A stretch of 64,000 bases of DNA, from the NCBI GenBank assembly GCA_016743235.1, contig VRZD01000002.1, positions 273,159 through 337,158 on the forward strand, written 5' to 3'. The stretch is from Pantanalinema sp. GBBB05 (GTDB lineage Bacteria; Cyanobacteriota; Cyanobacteriia; Leptolyngbyales; Leptolyngbyaceae). The position numbers were made by a program, and so were the translations under genes. Below are positions 1 through 9,605 of the stretch, piece after piece. A model generated the notes under the pieces. It made no database searches, had not been told where the DNA came from, and worked only from the letters and a program-made list of their open reading frames with translations. How positions within the stretch are numbered: position 1 is the first letter of the stretch; every line of letters begins with the position of its first letter.

Positions 1-686
1 CCGGAACCGTTGGAATTCGGTATGGCGCCCTGACAGCCGCTGCGGATGATCTAGAAATTATGATTCTGGGTGAATCGGGGCATGGGGCGCGCCCCCATGA
101 AGCGATCGATGCAATCTGGATTGCTTCACAAGTAGTCACGACGTTACAACAAGCGATCAGTCGTACCCAAAATCCGCTTTATCCCGTGGTGCTGACGATC
201 GGGCAAATTAATGGCGGTCGGGCACCGAATGTGATTGCCGATCAGGTGCAGTTATTAGGTACGGTGCGATCGCTGCATCCCGAAACTAATGCTAACTTGC
301 CAGAGTGGATTGAAAAAATTGTGGCGGGAGCCTGCCAACCTTACAACGCTCGCTATATTGTCAACTATCGGCGGGGTGTGCCCTCAGTTCAGAATGATAT
401 GGGGTTAACACAATTGCTAGAATCGGCAGCACAGGAAGCCTGGGGCAGCCATGGGGTACAAATTATTCAGGAACCTTCCTTGGGGGCAGAAGATTTTTCT
501 GTATATCTACAACATGCTCCTGGTAGTATGTTCCGCTTAGGGGTAGGGTTCAAAGATCGGCATAACTATCCCCTCCACCATCCTCAGTTTGAGGTCGATG
601 AAACCGCCATTGTTACAGGAGTAGTAACGATGGCGTATGCAGTTTGCAAATTTTGGCAACAATCAGAACAGTTTGCACAACCGTAG
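1..686 (+). CDS. M20 family amidohydrolase/carboxypeptidase, C-terminal part
   Basis: The reading frame is open from base 3 to the stop at 684-686, so the gene starts upstream of the window; the first in-window ATG (60) is internal. The visible part has the M20 dimerisation (lid) domain, beginning around ESGHGARPHEAID, and the C-terminal return to the catalytic domain with the metal-binding Glu in LGAEDFSVYL and the late His in NYPLHHPQF. This matches IAA-amino acid hydrolase/N-acyl-amino acid amidohydrolases, metal-dependent enzymes that cut amide bonds of N-acyl or N-aminoacyl substrates. The substrate cannot be told from this part. No downstream partner is apparent; the next gene starts 120 bp away. 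Confidence 0.85.
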   Translation, partial: GTVGIRYGALTAAADDLEIMILGESGHGARPHEAIDAIWIASQVVTTLQQAISRTQNPLYPVVLTIGQINGGRAPNVIADQVQLLGTVRSLHPETNANLPEWIEKIVAGACQPYNARYIVNYRRGVPSVQNDMGLTQLLESAAQEAWGSHGVQIIQEPSLGAEDFSVYLQHAPGSMFRLGVGFKDRHNYPLHHPQFEVDETAIVTGVVTMAYAVCKFWQQSEQFAQP

Positions 687-806
687 TGAAGATCCTATGC
701 GTTCTTGAGAATTTCGTGTCAGACTACAGCCATAAATTGTTTTGTCTATATAAAAAAGCTAGCGATGTGAGATATGAGTCTGGAACCGAAATAGCGGATT
801 TTGTGG

Positions 807-3800
807 ATGGCTGAAGTGAAACGCCAACAAGCAGACAACCCCAACCCTCGATCGCCGCGGTCAGCCGCCCAGCGGCGGCAGTCAGAGCCCGATCGGGATA
901 GCCAGCCCACACTAGGCCCAGGGTCTGATCAAGCAGAGTTACGATCGCCAGTGAACGAGCGTCGTTGGGAAGCAGCGGCCTTGCAGGACAGCGAACCTCA
1001 GTTTCGATCGCTGATTGAAAATGCCACTGATATTATTGTGATTCTGGATGAGCAGGGAATTTTCCGTTATTGCAGCCCTTCGGCTTATCGCGTTCTGGGC
1101 TACACCTTAGATGATGTGATCGGGCGTAGTGCTTTAGAGTTTGTGCATCCCGCCGATGCCTCCCTGATTCTGCAAGTCTTGCAAACCTCTATACACAACC
1201 CTGGGATTGGGCAACCTGCGATCGAATACCGAGTTCAGCATAGCAATGGATCCTGGTGCATTTTCGAGGCAGTTGCCACCAGTTTGCTCCATGATCCTGC
1301 CATTCGGGGAGTTGTAGTCAACTGCCACAACATCACAGAGCGGAAGCAGGTGGAGGAAGCCTTACGCACGGCGAACCAGCAAATTGCTAACATTCTGGAA
1401 AGTATTACTGATGCGTTTATCTCATTAGATACCGAGTGGCGGTTTACCTACCTAAACCAACGGGCAGTCCAAGTCTTACAGCGATCGCAAGCCGAATTAC
1501 TGGGACAAAACTTTTGGCTAGTCTGCCCCGATTTTGTGGGTTCTACCCTCGATTATGAATGTCATCGGGCGTTAGACCAGCAACTTCCCAGTACCTTTGA
1601 GGAATTTTTTCCTGACCTGAATGCCTGGTTCGAGATCCGGATCTTTCCATCCTCAGACGGTCTCTCCATCTTTTTCCCTGATATTACCGATCGCAAGCAA
1701 GCTCAGGCAGAACTACTGGAAATGAGTACCGCCTTGGGCAATGCCGTAGAAGGGATTGCTCGGGTTGATCCACAAGGGCGATATGTGGCGTTAAACCGAG
1801 CTTATGCCGCCGCTTTGGGGTATTCGGCAGAAGCCATGATTGGGATGAGTTGGGAAAGCACAGTGATTCCAGACGATTTGCCAATCTTACTGATGGCTCA
1901 CCAACAACTCCTGGCCGAAGGTAAGGCAGAAGTGGAGGTCAGAGGGCTACGCCAGGATCGCTCTACCTTTCATCAGGAAGTTGTCATGGTGGCTGCCTAT
2001 GATTGGTATGACCAATTGATTGGGCATCACTGCTTTACGAAAGACATTACCGATCGCAAACACGCCGAAGCCGCTTTACGCCAACAAGCCGAACGCGAAC
2101 AGCTCATGGGAACGATCGCGCACCGTATCCGCCAATCGTTGAATCTAGACGATATTCTCAACACTACTGTGTCTGAGGTTCGTCAGTTGCTGCAAGCCGA
2201 TCGGGTGGTGATCTTTCAAATTGACGCGAACCAGCATGGTTTAGTCACAGCGGAATCCGTTGAGGTGGGAGGGCAATCCGTTTTAGGGCTACAGGTACAG
2301 GATGACTGGTTCAAACAACTCCAAGCGAACTACTATCGCCAGAGCAAAAATTTGGTTTGTTCCGATCTAACCCAGCTATCTCCGACTTTACCTTGCACTC
2401 GTAAGTCAACTCAGTGGCAAATCCAAGCTTTACTAGGAGTGCCAATTTTAGATGGAGATCAACTCTGGGGAGTTTTAGTCGCCCATCAATGCTCATCCCC
2501 GCGACAATGGAAAACCTGGGAAATTACGTTGTTAGAGCAACTAGCAACCCAGGTTGCGATCGCGATCCAACAGTCAGATCTCTATCGCCAGGTCCAAACC
2601 CTAGCGGCAAATTTAGAACAGCAAGTGCAGGAACGCACTGCCCAATTGCAACAATCACTGCACTTTGAAGCCCTGCTGAAACGCATCACTGATGCTGTGC
2701 GCGATAGCCTGGATGAAGACCAGATTTTGCAGACCGCCGTGCAAGAGTTAGCTCAAGGATTAGCGATTCATGCTTGTGATGCGGCTCTGTATGACCTGGA
2801 ACAACAAACTTCGACCATTCGGTACGAATGTATTCAAGGCAGCATGTTACCGGCGAAAGATACGAGTTTCCACATGGTAGATTTGCCGGAACTCTATGGT
2901 CAACTGTTGCAAGCCCAACATTTTCAGTTTTGCCGTAATGTTTCCAGCACCACACGACCCTTCAAAAACCGTCATGCCGCTTTTGTCTGCCCGATGGAAG
3001 ATGATCAAGGCGTCATTGGCGATCTCTGGCTATTCAAACCAGCCGCAGAGTACTTCAGTAATCTAGAAATTCGGTTGGTGCAACAGATTGCCAATCAATG
3101 CGCGATCGCCGTGCGGCAAGCCCGGTTATATCAGACAGCTCAGGCTCAGGTAGCTGCGCTCGAGGAACTGAATCAACTCAAAGACGACTTCCTCAGCACG
3201 GTATCCCACGAGTTGCGAACGCCCATGTCTAACATGAAAATGGCAATTCATATGCTGCAACATGCCACTACACCAACTCGGCAGTCACAATATCTAGAGA
3301 TTTTACAGTCCGAATGTATTCGGGAAATTGAACTGATCAACGACTTGTTAGATCTACAACGGCTAGAAGCCGCCTCGTATACGATTACGCTTGAGCCGAT
3401 CGCACTCCACGATTGCCTAAATGCATTGGTGTCACCCTTTCAATCTCGGATGCAGGAACGGCAACAGCAGTTTCAGATGCATGTACCCGCCACACCGCTG
3501 ACCCTGTGCTCCGATCGCGCCAGTTTAGAACGGATTTTAGCCGAGTTATTTAATAATGCCTGTAAATATACCCCGCCTCAAGGTGCGATTATCTTAACGC
3601 TGAATTATGTTGAGTCCATTCCAGCAGGGGAATCGGCACCGGCACCGCCTCAAAAGGTCAAATTTAGCGTCCAAAACCAGGCCGAAATTCCCGCAACGGA
3701 TTTATCACGAGTATTCGACAAGTTTTATCGGGTGCCGAATGGCGATCGCTGGAAACAAGGTGGCACCGGGTTAGGACTCGCCTTAGTGCAACGACTAGTG

Positions 3801-3896
3801 ATGCAATTGGGCGGCTCAATCCAGGTTAGTAGTGCCAATGGCTGGACTGAGTTCACAGTGGAACTCCCCCTGGCTAGTTGCCCAGTCTCCGCTTAA
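807..3896 (+). CDS. Multi-PAS/GAF hybrid-input sensor histidine kinase
   Basis: A cytosolic sensor kinase of about 1029 residues. After a polar, low-complexity N-terminus come three PAS-type domains (about 70-185, 190-300 and 305-420; the first contains the ILDEQGIFRYCSPSAYRVLGY pattern), two GAF domains (about 435-590 and 660-800), a short coiled coil, a HisKA domain with H-box FLSTVSHELRTP (His near residue 800), and a HATPase with N-box (LFNNACKYTPP), G1 (VFDKFYRV) and G2 (GGTGLGLALV). All kinase boxes are present, so it should be active. There are no membrane segments. The frame also opens at a TTG at 801; the ATG at 807 is the better start. The input signal is unknown; GAF domains could bind a bilin or small ligand, but I see no clear bilin-binding Cys motif. 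No cognate response regulator is adjacent. Confidence 0.88.
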   Translation: MAEVKRQQADNPNPRSPRSAAQRRQSEPDRDSQPTLGPGSDQAELRSPVNERRWEAAALQDSEPQFRSLIENATDIIVILDEQGIFRYCSPSAYRVLGYTLDDVIGRSALEFVHPADASLILQVLQTSIHNPGIGQPAIEYRVQHSNGSWCIFEAVATSLLHDPAIRGVVVNCHNITERKQVEEALRTANQQIANILESITDAFISLDTEWRFTYLNQRAVQVLQRSQAELLGQNFWLVCPDFVGSTLDYECHRALDQQLPSTFEEFFPDLNAWFEIRIFPSSDGLSIFFPDITDRKQAQAELLEMSTALGNAVEGIARVDPQGRYVALNRAYAAALGYSAEAMIGMSWESTVIPDDLPILLMAHQQLLAEGKAEVEVRGLRQDRSTFHQEVVMVAAYDWYDQLIGHHCFTKDITDRKHAEAALRQQAEREQLMGTIAHRIRQSLNLDDILNTTVSEVRQLLQADRVVIFQIDANQHGLVTAESVEVGGQSVLGLQVQDDWFKQLQANYYRQSKNLVCSDLTQLSPTLPCTRKSTQWQIQALLGVPILDGDQLWGVLVAHQCSSPRQWKTWEITLLEQLATQVAIAIQQSDLYRQVQTLAANLEQQVQERTAQLQQSLHFEALLKRITDAVRDSLDEDQILQTAVQELAQGLAIHACDAALYDLEQQTSTIRYECIQGSMLPAKDTSFHMVDLPELYGQLLQAQHFQFCRNVSSTTRPFKNRHAAFVCPMEDDQGVIGDLWLFKPAAEYFSNLEIRLVQQIANQCAIAVRQARLYQTAQAQVAALEELNQLKDDFLSTVSHELRTPMSNMKMAIHMLQHATTPTRQSQYLEILQSECIREIELINDLLDLQRLEAASYTITLEPIALHDCLNALVSPFQSRMQERQQQFQMHVPATPLTLCSDRASLERILAELFNNACKYTPPQGAIILTLNYVESIPAGESAPAPPQKVKFSVQNQAEIPATDLSRVFDKFYRVPNGDRWKQGGTGLGLALVQRLVMQLGGSIQVSSANGWTEFTVELPLASCPVSA

Positions 3897-3925
3897 GGGA
3901 TTGGTCACTTCGGCATAACCTAAAA

Positions 3926-3952
3926 TAGGGGGCGTTTTGCGAAACGCCCCTA
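3926..3952. repeat. GGGGCGTTT palindrome, likely bidirectional terminator
   Basis: An inverted repeat (TAGGGGGCGTTT, short loop, AAACGCCCCTA) between the convergent kinase and aldo/keto reductase genes. Palindromes of this kind are dispersed in many cyanobacterial genomes. Its position between two converging stops suggests a bidirectional transcription stop, although no long T-run follows on either strand. Confidence 0.6.
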
Positions 3953-3960
3953 CAGTACTC

Positions 3961-4920
3961 CTATTTCCAAGCACGACTGAGTTCAGCCAGTTGGTCAATC
4001 TCGCTCCGACTCAAACTCCACCCTAATGCTCCAGCATTTTGTTGAGCCTGTTCGGCAGTTTTTGCCCCTGGAATTGGAATGACCTGCCCTTGAGCCATCA
4101 GCCAATTCAAGGCCACTTGGGCTGGAGTGCGTTGGTGCAGTTCACCAATCTTCCGTAACGCAGTAATCAGGGGAGCAATTTTGGCTAATCCGCTATGACT
4201 AAAGCGGGGATCTAACCGGCGACCACCCATGATTGGAGCAGAGTGATCGACCGTATACTTTCCAGTCAGCAGTCCCTGTGCCAGCGGGCTATAAGCCAGA
4301 ATCGTCACTCCTAATTCACGGGCAGCCTCCAAAGTGCCATTAGATTCAATCTGACGGGTTAGCAGTGAATACCGCACCTGGTTCACCGCCAAGGGAATTC
4401 CCCGGTCTGCCAAGAGTTGATGAGCTTGCCGCATTTGCTTGGCAGAGTAGTTACTGACCCCGATCGCCCCAATTTTGCCTTGCTGAACGGCATCTGCCAG
4501 AGCATTCATCAGGACTTTCTGTCCCATCAGGAAATCGAACGGGGTATGGACTTGATACAGCGCAATCTGATTGACCTGTAACCGTTTGAGGCTGGCATTG
4601 AGAGCCTCAGTCACGGATTGAGCACTAAACCGCCATGGTAAGGGAAAATATTTGGTGGCAATTTGAATCGGTTGGTCAGTTTGTTGCATGAACTGTCCTA
4701 ACAACCGCTCCGACTCTCCGAACCCATAGAGTTCAGCCGTATCGAAGAAGGTCACTCCCTGAGCCACAGCCGTGCTGAAAGCCGCTTGTACCTGTTCAGC
4801 TCCATAGTCTTTGCCATAACTCCAGAACAGGTTGTCGCCCCAGGCCCAAGTCCCAATCCCCAAGGCAGGAACAGTAATATTAGTTTGACCGAGCGTGACG
4901 GTTTGGGTTGCTGTTGGCAC
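3961..4920 (-). CDS. Aldo/keto reductase
   Basis: A 319-residue protein of the NADPH-dependent aldo/keto reductase superfamily (TIM barrel), which reduces aldehydes or ketones in the cytosol. The catalytic tetrad is visible: Asp and Tyr in FFDTAELYGFGES, Lys in IQIATKYF and His in LYQVHTPFD. The cofactor end is seen in IPIPGAKTAEQAQQN. Length is normal for the family. The substrate cannot be assigned. It is a single gene, convergent with the upstream kinase and divergent from the transporter at 5143. Confidence 0.9.
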   Translation of the reverse strand: MPTATQTVTLGQTNITVPALGIGTWAWGDNLFWSYGKDYGAEQVQAAFSTAVAQGVTFFDTAELYGFGESERLLGQFMQQTDQPIQIATKYFPLPWRFSAQSVTEALNASLKRLQVNQIALYQVHTPFDFLMGQKVLMNALADAVQQGKIGAIGVSNYSAKQMRQAHQLLADRGIPLAVNQVRYSLLTRQIESNGTLEAARELGVTILAYSPLAQGLLTGKYTVDHSAPIMGGRRLDPRFSHSGLAKIAPLITALRKIGELHQRTPAQVALNWLMAQGQVIPIPGAKTAEQAQQNAGALGWSLSRSEIDQLAELSRAWK

Positions 4921-5142
4921 GCGATCGCCTCCCTTAAACTTTCGTTACATCTTGAGTGTATCGCTGTGATTGAGAAATGTTATCTCTACTTTGGCTATAG
5001 AATCTGGGAACCAATGGAGTAGTCTAGACTGCGTCCATCTTAAACACTCTAACTGCGACAAAATTTTGACAAAATATCCGAACTAGATTCGTGATTTCGA
5101 CGTTACCTTCCTTTACATTCCTCACATTTTTGGATATCGGTT

Positions 5143-6597
5143 ATGGAAACGGGTGATTTTTCCAATTCGCCAATTGAAGAACCAGTTGAGCCACCAGTTA
5201 CTCCCTACCAACTGCCGCGCATCACGTTGCCAATTATGCTGCGCTTAGGGCTGTTTCAGTTAGGGTTAGGCATGATGTCAGTCTTGCTGACTGGCTTACT
5301 AAACCGCGTCATGATTAAGGAACTGGGAGTACCTGCCACGATCGCGAGTATTGTGCTAGCCGTGACTCTATTTGTTTCTCCCCTACGAGTCTGGTTTGGG
5401 CATTTATCGGATCGCAAACCGCTGTGGGGCAAATTGCATCGCACGAGCTATGTGCTGACTGGCGCGATCGGGTTTGCAATCTTGGCATATCTGGCCGTTC
5501 AGGTGATGTGGCAGTTAGGGGCAGTCTCTCGTACCGCTGGTTGGGGCAGTAGCGCCTATGGCTGGACGATCGCATTAGCGGCTGTCTTTGGGTTGTATGG
5601 TATTGCCCTCAGTTCCAGTTCCACTCCGTTCGCTACCCTGCTCGTTGATGTGACGGATGAAGACGATCGCGCCAAATTGGTTGGGATCGATTGGGCAATG
5701 CTGACGGGAGGCATCGCGATCGGTGGCATCTTGATCAAAGTGTTATTAAAACGGCTGGAAACGGATCCATCCGGAGCGGCGCTGCAAGCTAGCGTCAATA
5801 ATGTGTTTATAATTATGCCCTTACTGGTTGTGGTGCTAGCCTTTATTGCCACTTGGGGGATTGAACAAAAATACTCCCGGTTTATGCACCACCGCCAAGT
5901 TCTCGCTAACGCCAATGAAAGCATTACCTTGGCTCGTTCTTGGCACATTCTGACGGCAAGTCGCCAAACTCGGTTTTTCTTCTCCTTCTTGCTAGCCATG
6001 ACTCTGGGGCTATTCTTGCAAGATACCATTCTGGAACCCTACGGTGGTGAAGTGTTCAAAATGCCACCGGGAGACACCGCCATTCTCAATAGCTTCTTCG
6101 GGGGTGGGGCACTCTTGGGCATTTTGGGCGCCGGATTCTGGGTAGCTCCACGTATCGGTAAACGTCAAACGGCTAAAGTCGGGTGCCAGTTAGTTGTCCT
6201 GTCAATAATCCTGATCATTGGCTCTGGCTTTACTAGCAATGTGAATTTTTTACAACTGGCATTGCTACTATTTGGCATCGCTTCTGGAGTCACAACGACG
6301 GGAGCTGTGACCCTGATGTTGGACTTAACAGCCACCGAAACGGCTGGTATGTTTATCGGCGCTTGGGGCTTATCGCAAGCCTTGGCGAGAGGTTGTGCCA
6401 CCGTAGCGGGTGGGGCACTGTTAGACATCGCCAAAAGACTAACCACCGATCAGGTCGCTGCCTACGGCTTTGTCTTCATTTTGCAAGCTGTAGCGATGTT
6501 GATTGCGATCGGATTATTAGGTCGCGTCAATGTCCAGGAATTTCAGGCAAAGTCGAAAGAGGCGATCGCGGCTGTAATGGGTAGTGAATTAGAGTAA
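5143..6597 (+). CDS. BCD family MFS transporter (PucC/LhaA-like)
   Basis: A 484-residue membrane protein with about 12 hydrophobic segments. The N-terminal stretch LPRITLPIMLRLGLFQLGLG, followed by LNRVMIKELGVPATIAS and VWFGHLSDRKP, is typical of the BCD (bacteriochlorophyll delivery) branch of the major facilitator superfamily. In phototrophs PucC/LhaA proteins support assembly of pigment-protein complexes; in cyanobacteria the relatives are assumed to act on chlorophyll or its complexes in the thylakoid or cytoplasmic membrane, but the substrate is unproven. The next gene starts about 24 bp after the stop with its own strong Shine-Dalgarno sequence, so the two are probably co-transcribed. 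Confidence 0.85.
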   Translation: METGDFSNSPIEEPVEPPVTPYQLPRITLPIMLRLGLFQLGLGMMSVLLTGLLNRVMIKELGVPATIASIVLAVTLFVSPLRVWFGHLSDRKPLWGKLHRTSYVLTGAIGFAILAYLAVQVMWQLGAVSRTAGWGSSAYGWTIALAAVFGLYGIALSSSSTPFATLLVDVTDEDDRAKLVGIDWAMLTGGIAIGGILIKVLLKRLETDPSGAALQASVNNVFIIMPLLVVVLAFIATWGIEQKYSRFMHHRQVLANANESITLARSWHILTASRQTRFFFSFLLAMTLGLFLQDTILEPYGGEVFKMPPGDTAILNSFFGGGALLGILGAGFWVAPRIGKRQTAKVGCQLVVLSIILIIGSGFTSNVNFLQLALLLFGIASGVTTTGAVTLMLDLTATETAGMFIGAWGLSQALARGCATVAGGALLDIAKRLTTDQVAAYGFVFILQAVAMLIAIGLLGRVNVQEFQAKSKEAIAAVMGSELE

Positions 6598-6620
6598 CGC
6601 TGGCATAAGGAGGTATTCCT

Positions 6621-7430
6621 ATCGACTTCTGGACACAAATTCTTGACTTTGCCCGCTCGACCACTAACCGAGTGGGGTTACGCTTGCTGCAAGACTTTGG
6701 GCAAGTTCAAGCGGCTGAAAAAGCTGATGGCAGTTTAGTCACCCAATCCGATCGCTGGGCTGATGAAACACTACGAACCGCGATCGCGGCACAGTTTCCC
6801 ACCCACGGAGTATTGAGCGAAGAAGTAGAACATATCTTCCCCGATACCGATTGGTGTTGGGTGATTGATCCACTCGATGGTACGACTAATTTTGCTAGAG
6901 GCTTACCCCTCTGGGGCATTTCCTTGGGACTGCTCTATCGGGGAACTCCGGTGTTTGGCTATGTCCACATTCCCCCATTAGGACAATCGTTTTACGGCTA
7001 CTGGGCAGGTAACTCTGGGTTAGAGATGCCTACGGGAGCCTTCCTTAACGATCGCCCGATTACCGTTAGCCGCGATCAACCCGATACCAATCACTTCTTT
7101 AATCTCTGTGCTCGGAGTACTGCCGTGATGCGACCAGGCTTCCCGGTAAAAATCCGCATGTTAGGCGTTGCTACTTATAACCTGTTAACAGTCGCCAAGG
7201 GCACAGCGTTAGGCGGAGTTGAAGCCACACCCAAAATTTGGGATATTGCCGGAGTTTGGGCGATTACGCAAGCGGCGGGAGCGATATGGCATCCGTTGGA
7301 ACTACATCCTATCTTTCCGCTGCAACCGGGTCAGGATTATGGCGATCGAGCCTATCCCACGTTAGTGGTGAGTCAGCCGAAGTTAGTCGCTGTGTTTGAG
7401 CCGTTGGTGCGGGCGATCGGGAAGTCGTGA
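6621..7430 (+). CDS. Inositol monophosphatase family protein
   Basis: A Mg-dependent, Li-sensitive-type phosphatase fold. Visible motifs are the metal-binding Glu pair (LSEEVEH), motif A DPLDGTTNF and motif B WDIAGVWAI. The family includes inositol-1-phosphatase, histidinol-phosphatase and 3'-phosphoadenosine phosphatase; the substrate here is not determined. The start is unusual. The first standard codon is a GTG at 6672, but the in-frame stretch before it (DFWTQILDFARSTTNRV) looks like the family N-terminus. A perfect AAGGAGG at 6607-6613 points to an ATC codon at 6621 (spacing 7), since an in-frame TAA at 6606 excludes anything earlier. Probably in an operon with the BCD transporter. Confidence 0.85.
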   Translation: MDFWTQILDFARSTTNRVGLRLLQDFGQVQAAEKADGSLVTQSDRWADETLRTAIAAQFPTHGVLSEEVEHIFPDTDWCWVIDPLDGTTNFARGLPLWGISLGLLYRGTPVFGYVHIPPLGQSFYGYWAGNSGLEMPTGAFLNDRPITVSRDQPDTNHFFNLCARSTAVMRPGFPVKIRMLGVATYNLLTVAKGTALGGVEATPKIWDIAGVWAITQAAGAIWHPLELHPIFPLQPGQDYGDRAYPTLVVSQPKLVAVFEPLVRAIGKS

Positions 7431-7583
7431 GTGGCTAGGTGAGGGAGATGAGCAAGATGCGGGCGATCGGGGAGTCACTCCAGCCTGGGTAGGTCTGATT
7501 TTCCGATGGCCTCTTGCCGATACAATGCTATGGGGAACTTATCGTATCGAGTCCTCAGTCCTTGCTAGTTAGGAGATGTTGTT

Positions 7584-8099
7584 GTGGATCTTTCTCGTAT
7601 TCCTGCCCAGCCTAAGTCTGGTTTGATAAATGTCCTGATTGAGATTCCGGCAGGAAGTAAGAATAAGTATGAGTTCGACAAGGATTTAAATGCCTTTGCA
7701 CTCGATCGTGTTCTTTACTCCTCCGTGCAATATCCCTATGACTATGGTTTTGTGCCGAATACCCTGGCCGATGATGGTGATCCCCTCGATGGCATGGTGT
7801 TGATGGATCAACCGACCTTCCCAGGCTGTGTGATTGCAGCCCGTCCAATTGGCATGTTAGAGATGGTAGATGGCGGCGATCGCGACGAAAAGATTTTGTG
7901 TGTTCCCGATAAAGATCCGCGATATGTCAATGTCAAGTCATTGGCGGATGTTGCCTCCCATCGCCTAGACGAAATTGCTGAATTCTTCAAAACTTATAAG
8001 AATTTGGAGAAAAAAGTCACAGAAATCCTGGGATGGAAAGATGTAGATCAAGTTATGCCTCTGGTAGAGAAGTGTATCCAGGCGGGTGCAAAAGGATAA
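7584..8099 (+). CDS. ppa: Soluble inorganic pyrophosphatase
   Basis: A 171-residue family I pyrophosphatase that hydrolyses diphosphate to two phosphates in the cytosol and pulls biosynthetic reactions forward. The signature is clear: [13 protein letters not shown] at the N-terminus, [18 protein letters not shown] carrying the metal-binding Asp residues, and the later DKDPRY segment. Length is standard. Translation starts at GTG (7584), preceded by AGGAG. A 10-bp stem-loop follows the gene. Confidence 0.95.
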   Translation: MDLSRIPAQPKSGLINVLIEIPAGSKNKYEFDKDLNAFALDRVLYSSVQYPYDYGFVPNTLADDGDPLDGMVLMDQPTFPGCVIAARPIGMLEMVDGGDRDEKILCVPDKDPRYVNVKSLADVASHRLDEIAEFFKTYKNLEKKVTEILGWKDVDQVMPLVEKCIQAGAKG

Positions 8100-8144
8100 T
8101 CCACCCCGATCGTTCGATTGCAGTTAATCCCTAACTTTGAACAG

Positions 8145-8175
8145 CGAGGCTTAGAGATCACGGTCCTAAGCCTCG
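8145..8175 (+). terminator. Stem-loop after ppa
   Basis: CGAGGCTTAG pairs perfectly with CTAAGCCTCG across an 11-nt loop, 45 bp after the ppa stop. There is no T-run behind it, so it may act as a 3'-end stabiliser or a weak terminator. Confidence 0.5.
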
Positions 8176-8305
8176 AACTGGTAAAGTGACTGTTAAGCCT
8201 GATCCTGAATGGTTGCATTTGTACCCAATTTGAGCTGGGACGCCTAGGATAGGAACATCCCCCCTAACCGATTTCCCAGTTGATTTACCGCTTTGAGCTC
8301 CACTT

Positions 8306-8713
8306 ATGCAGCGTACGCTTCTCTTAGCCAAAATTCATAATTGCGTACTGACTGCTGCCAACCTGAACTATGTGGGTAGCATAAGTATTGATGAGGATAT
8401 TTTAAACGCAGCGGGAATTCTACCTTATGAGCAGGTGCAGGTTGTCAATGTGGCCAATGGTGAGCGTTTGATCACCTATGCCATTAAGGCGCCTGCCAAG
8501 TCTGGGGCAGTCGAACTCAACGGTGCGGCGGCTCGTCTGGGAATGCCCGGAGACCGTGTGATCGTGATGACCTATGCCCAACTTTCATCAGAAGAACTGA
8601 AGGAGCATTCTCCGATCGTTGTTCTGGTGGATGACCGGAATCGCCTGCTCGAAGTTCGTCGGTACACAGACCTGTTAGAAAAGGCTAACGTGATCAACAA
8701 TGTCAGAGCTTGA
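8306..8713 (+). CDS. panD: Aspartate 1-decarboxylase
   Basis: Makes beta-alanine from L-aspartate for pantothenate and coenzyme A synthesis. It is a pyruvoyl enzyme that cleaves itself between Gly24 and Ser25; both are present in NYVGSISID, and the early motif [13 protein letters not shown] is typical. The rest of the fold ([29 protein letters not shown]) is intact. It is slightly longer than many homologues because of a short C-terminal tail. The tail overlaps the start of the next gene by 14 bp, suggesting translational coupling. Confidence 0.96.
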   Translation: MQRTLLLAKIHNCVLTAANLNYVGSISIDEDILNAAGILPYEQVQVVNVANGERLITYAIKAPAKSGAVELNGAAARLGMPGDRVIVMTYAQLSSEELKEHSPIVVLVDDRNRLLEVRRYTDLLEKANVINNVRA

Positions 8714-9605
8714 CCCATTGACATCCAACCCACAGGCTAATCAGGCAACGGTTGGAGAAGCCACGCATTCGCCCGATTTTATTGTTCACTTTTGGGGTGT
8801 CCGAGGGAGTATTCCGGCTCCCGGTGCTGAAACCGTTCGTTATGGCGGCAATACCTCCTGTGTCGAAATGCGGATTGGTGGTAAGCGGCTGATTTTTGAT
8901 GGTGGAACAGGCTTACGCGTATTGGGTAAGAGCTTGCTGAAGCAGATGCCCGTAGAAGCCTATATGTTCTTTACGCACTCCCATTGGGATCATATTCAAG
9001 GGTTTCCCTTCTTTGTGCCCGCATTCATTAAAGGCAATTGTTTCCATATTTATGGGGCGATCGCGCCCAATGGTGCCACGATGAAGCAACGGTTGAGTGA
9101 CCAAATGCTGCATCCTAATTTCCCAGTGCCGATTCAGGTCATGCAATCTGACCTCAAGTTTTATGACCTGTTTCCCGGTGATGTGATGCAATTGGATGAC
9201 ATCACGATCGAAACCGGGTCACTCAACCACCCGAATACGGCGATGGGCTATCGCATTACCTGGAATGGGCGAACGGTTGTGTATGCCACCGACACCGAAC
9301 ATTACCCCGATCGGCTGGACGAGAACCTGCTGCATCTGGCGCGGGATGCCAATATGCTGATCTACGATGCTTGCTACACGGATGAAGAATATCACGACCC
9401 CAAAGCGCCCAAAATTGGCTGGGGACACTCAACCTGGCAGGAAGCCATCAAGTTAGCCAAAGCTGCCAATGTTAACAAGACTGTGATTTTCCACCACGAC
9501 CCCAATCATACCGATGACTTTCTGGATGATGTGGAAGCGCAGGTGCAGTCGGTATTCCCGAATAGTGTGTTAGCGCGGGAAGGCATGATTCTACCCGTTG
9601 TTTAA
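8700..9605 (+). CDS. MBL-fold metallo-hydrolase
   Basis: A 301-residue metallo-beta-lactamase-fold protein. Metal ligands are visible in [13 protein letters not shown] (HxHxDH), in VYATDTEH and in [11 protein letters not shown]. The N-terminal pattern [26 protein letters not shown] is shared with a widespread family of MBL proteins related to cyclic-nucleotide phosphodiesterases and RNase Z-like enzymes. The substrate is unknown. It overlaps panD by 14 bp, and its stop codon overlaps the stop of the convergent pentapeptide gene. Confidence 0.88.
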   Translation: MSELDPLTSNPQANQATVGEATHSPDFIVHFWGVRGSIPAPGAETVRYGGNTSCVEMRIGGKRLIFDGGTGLRVLGKSLLKQMPVEAYMFFTHSHWDHIQGFPFFVPAFIKGNCFHIYGAIAPNGATMKQRLSDQMLHPNFPVPIQVMQSDLKFYDLFPGDVMQLDDITIETGSLNHPNTAMGYRITWNGRTVVYATDTEHYPDRLDENLLHLARDANMLIYDACYTDEEYHDPKAPKIGWGHSTWQEAIKLAKAANVNKTVIFHHDPNHTDDFLDDVEAQVQSVFPNSVLAREGMILPVV

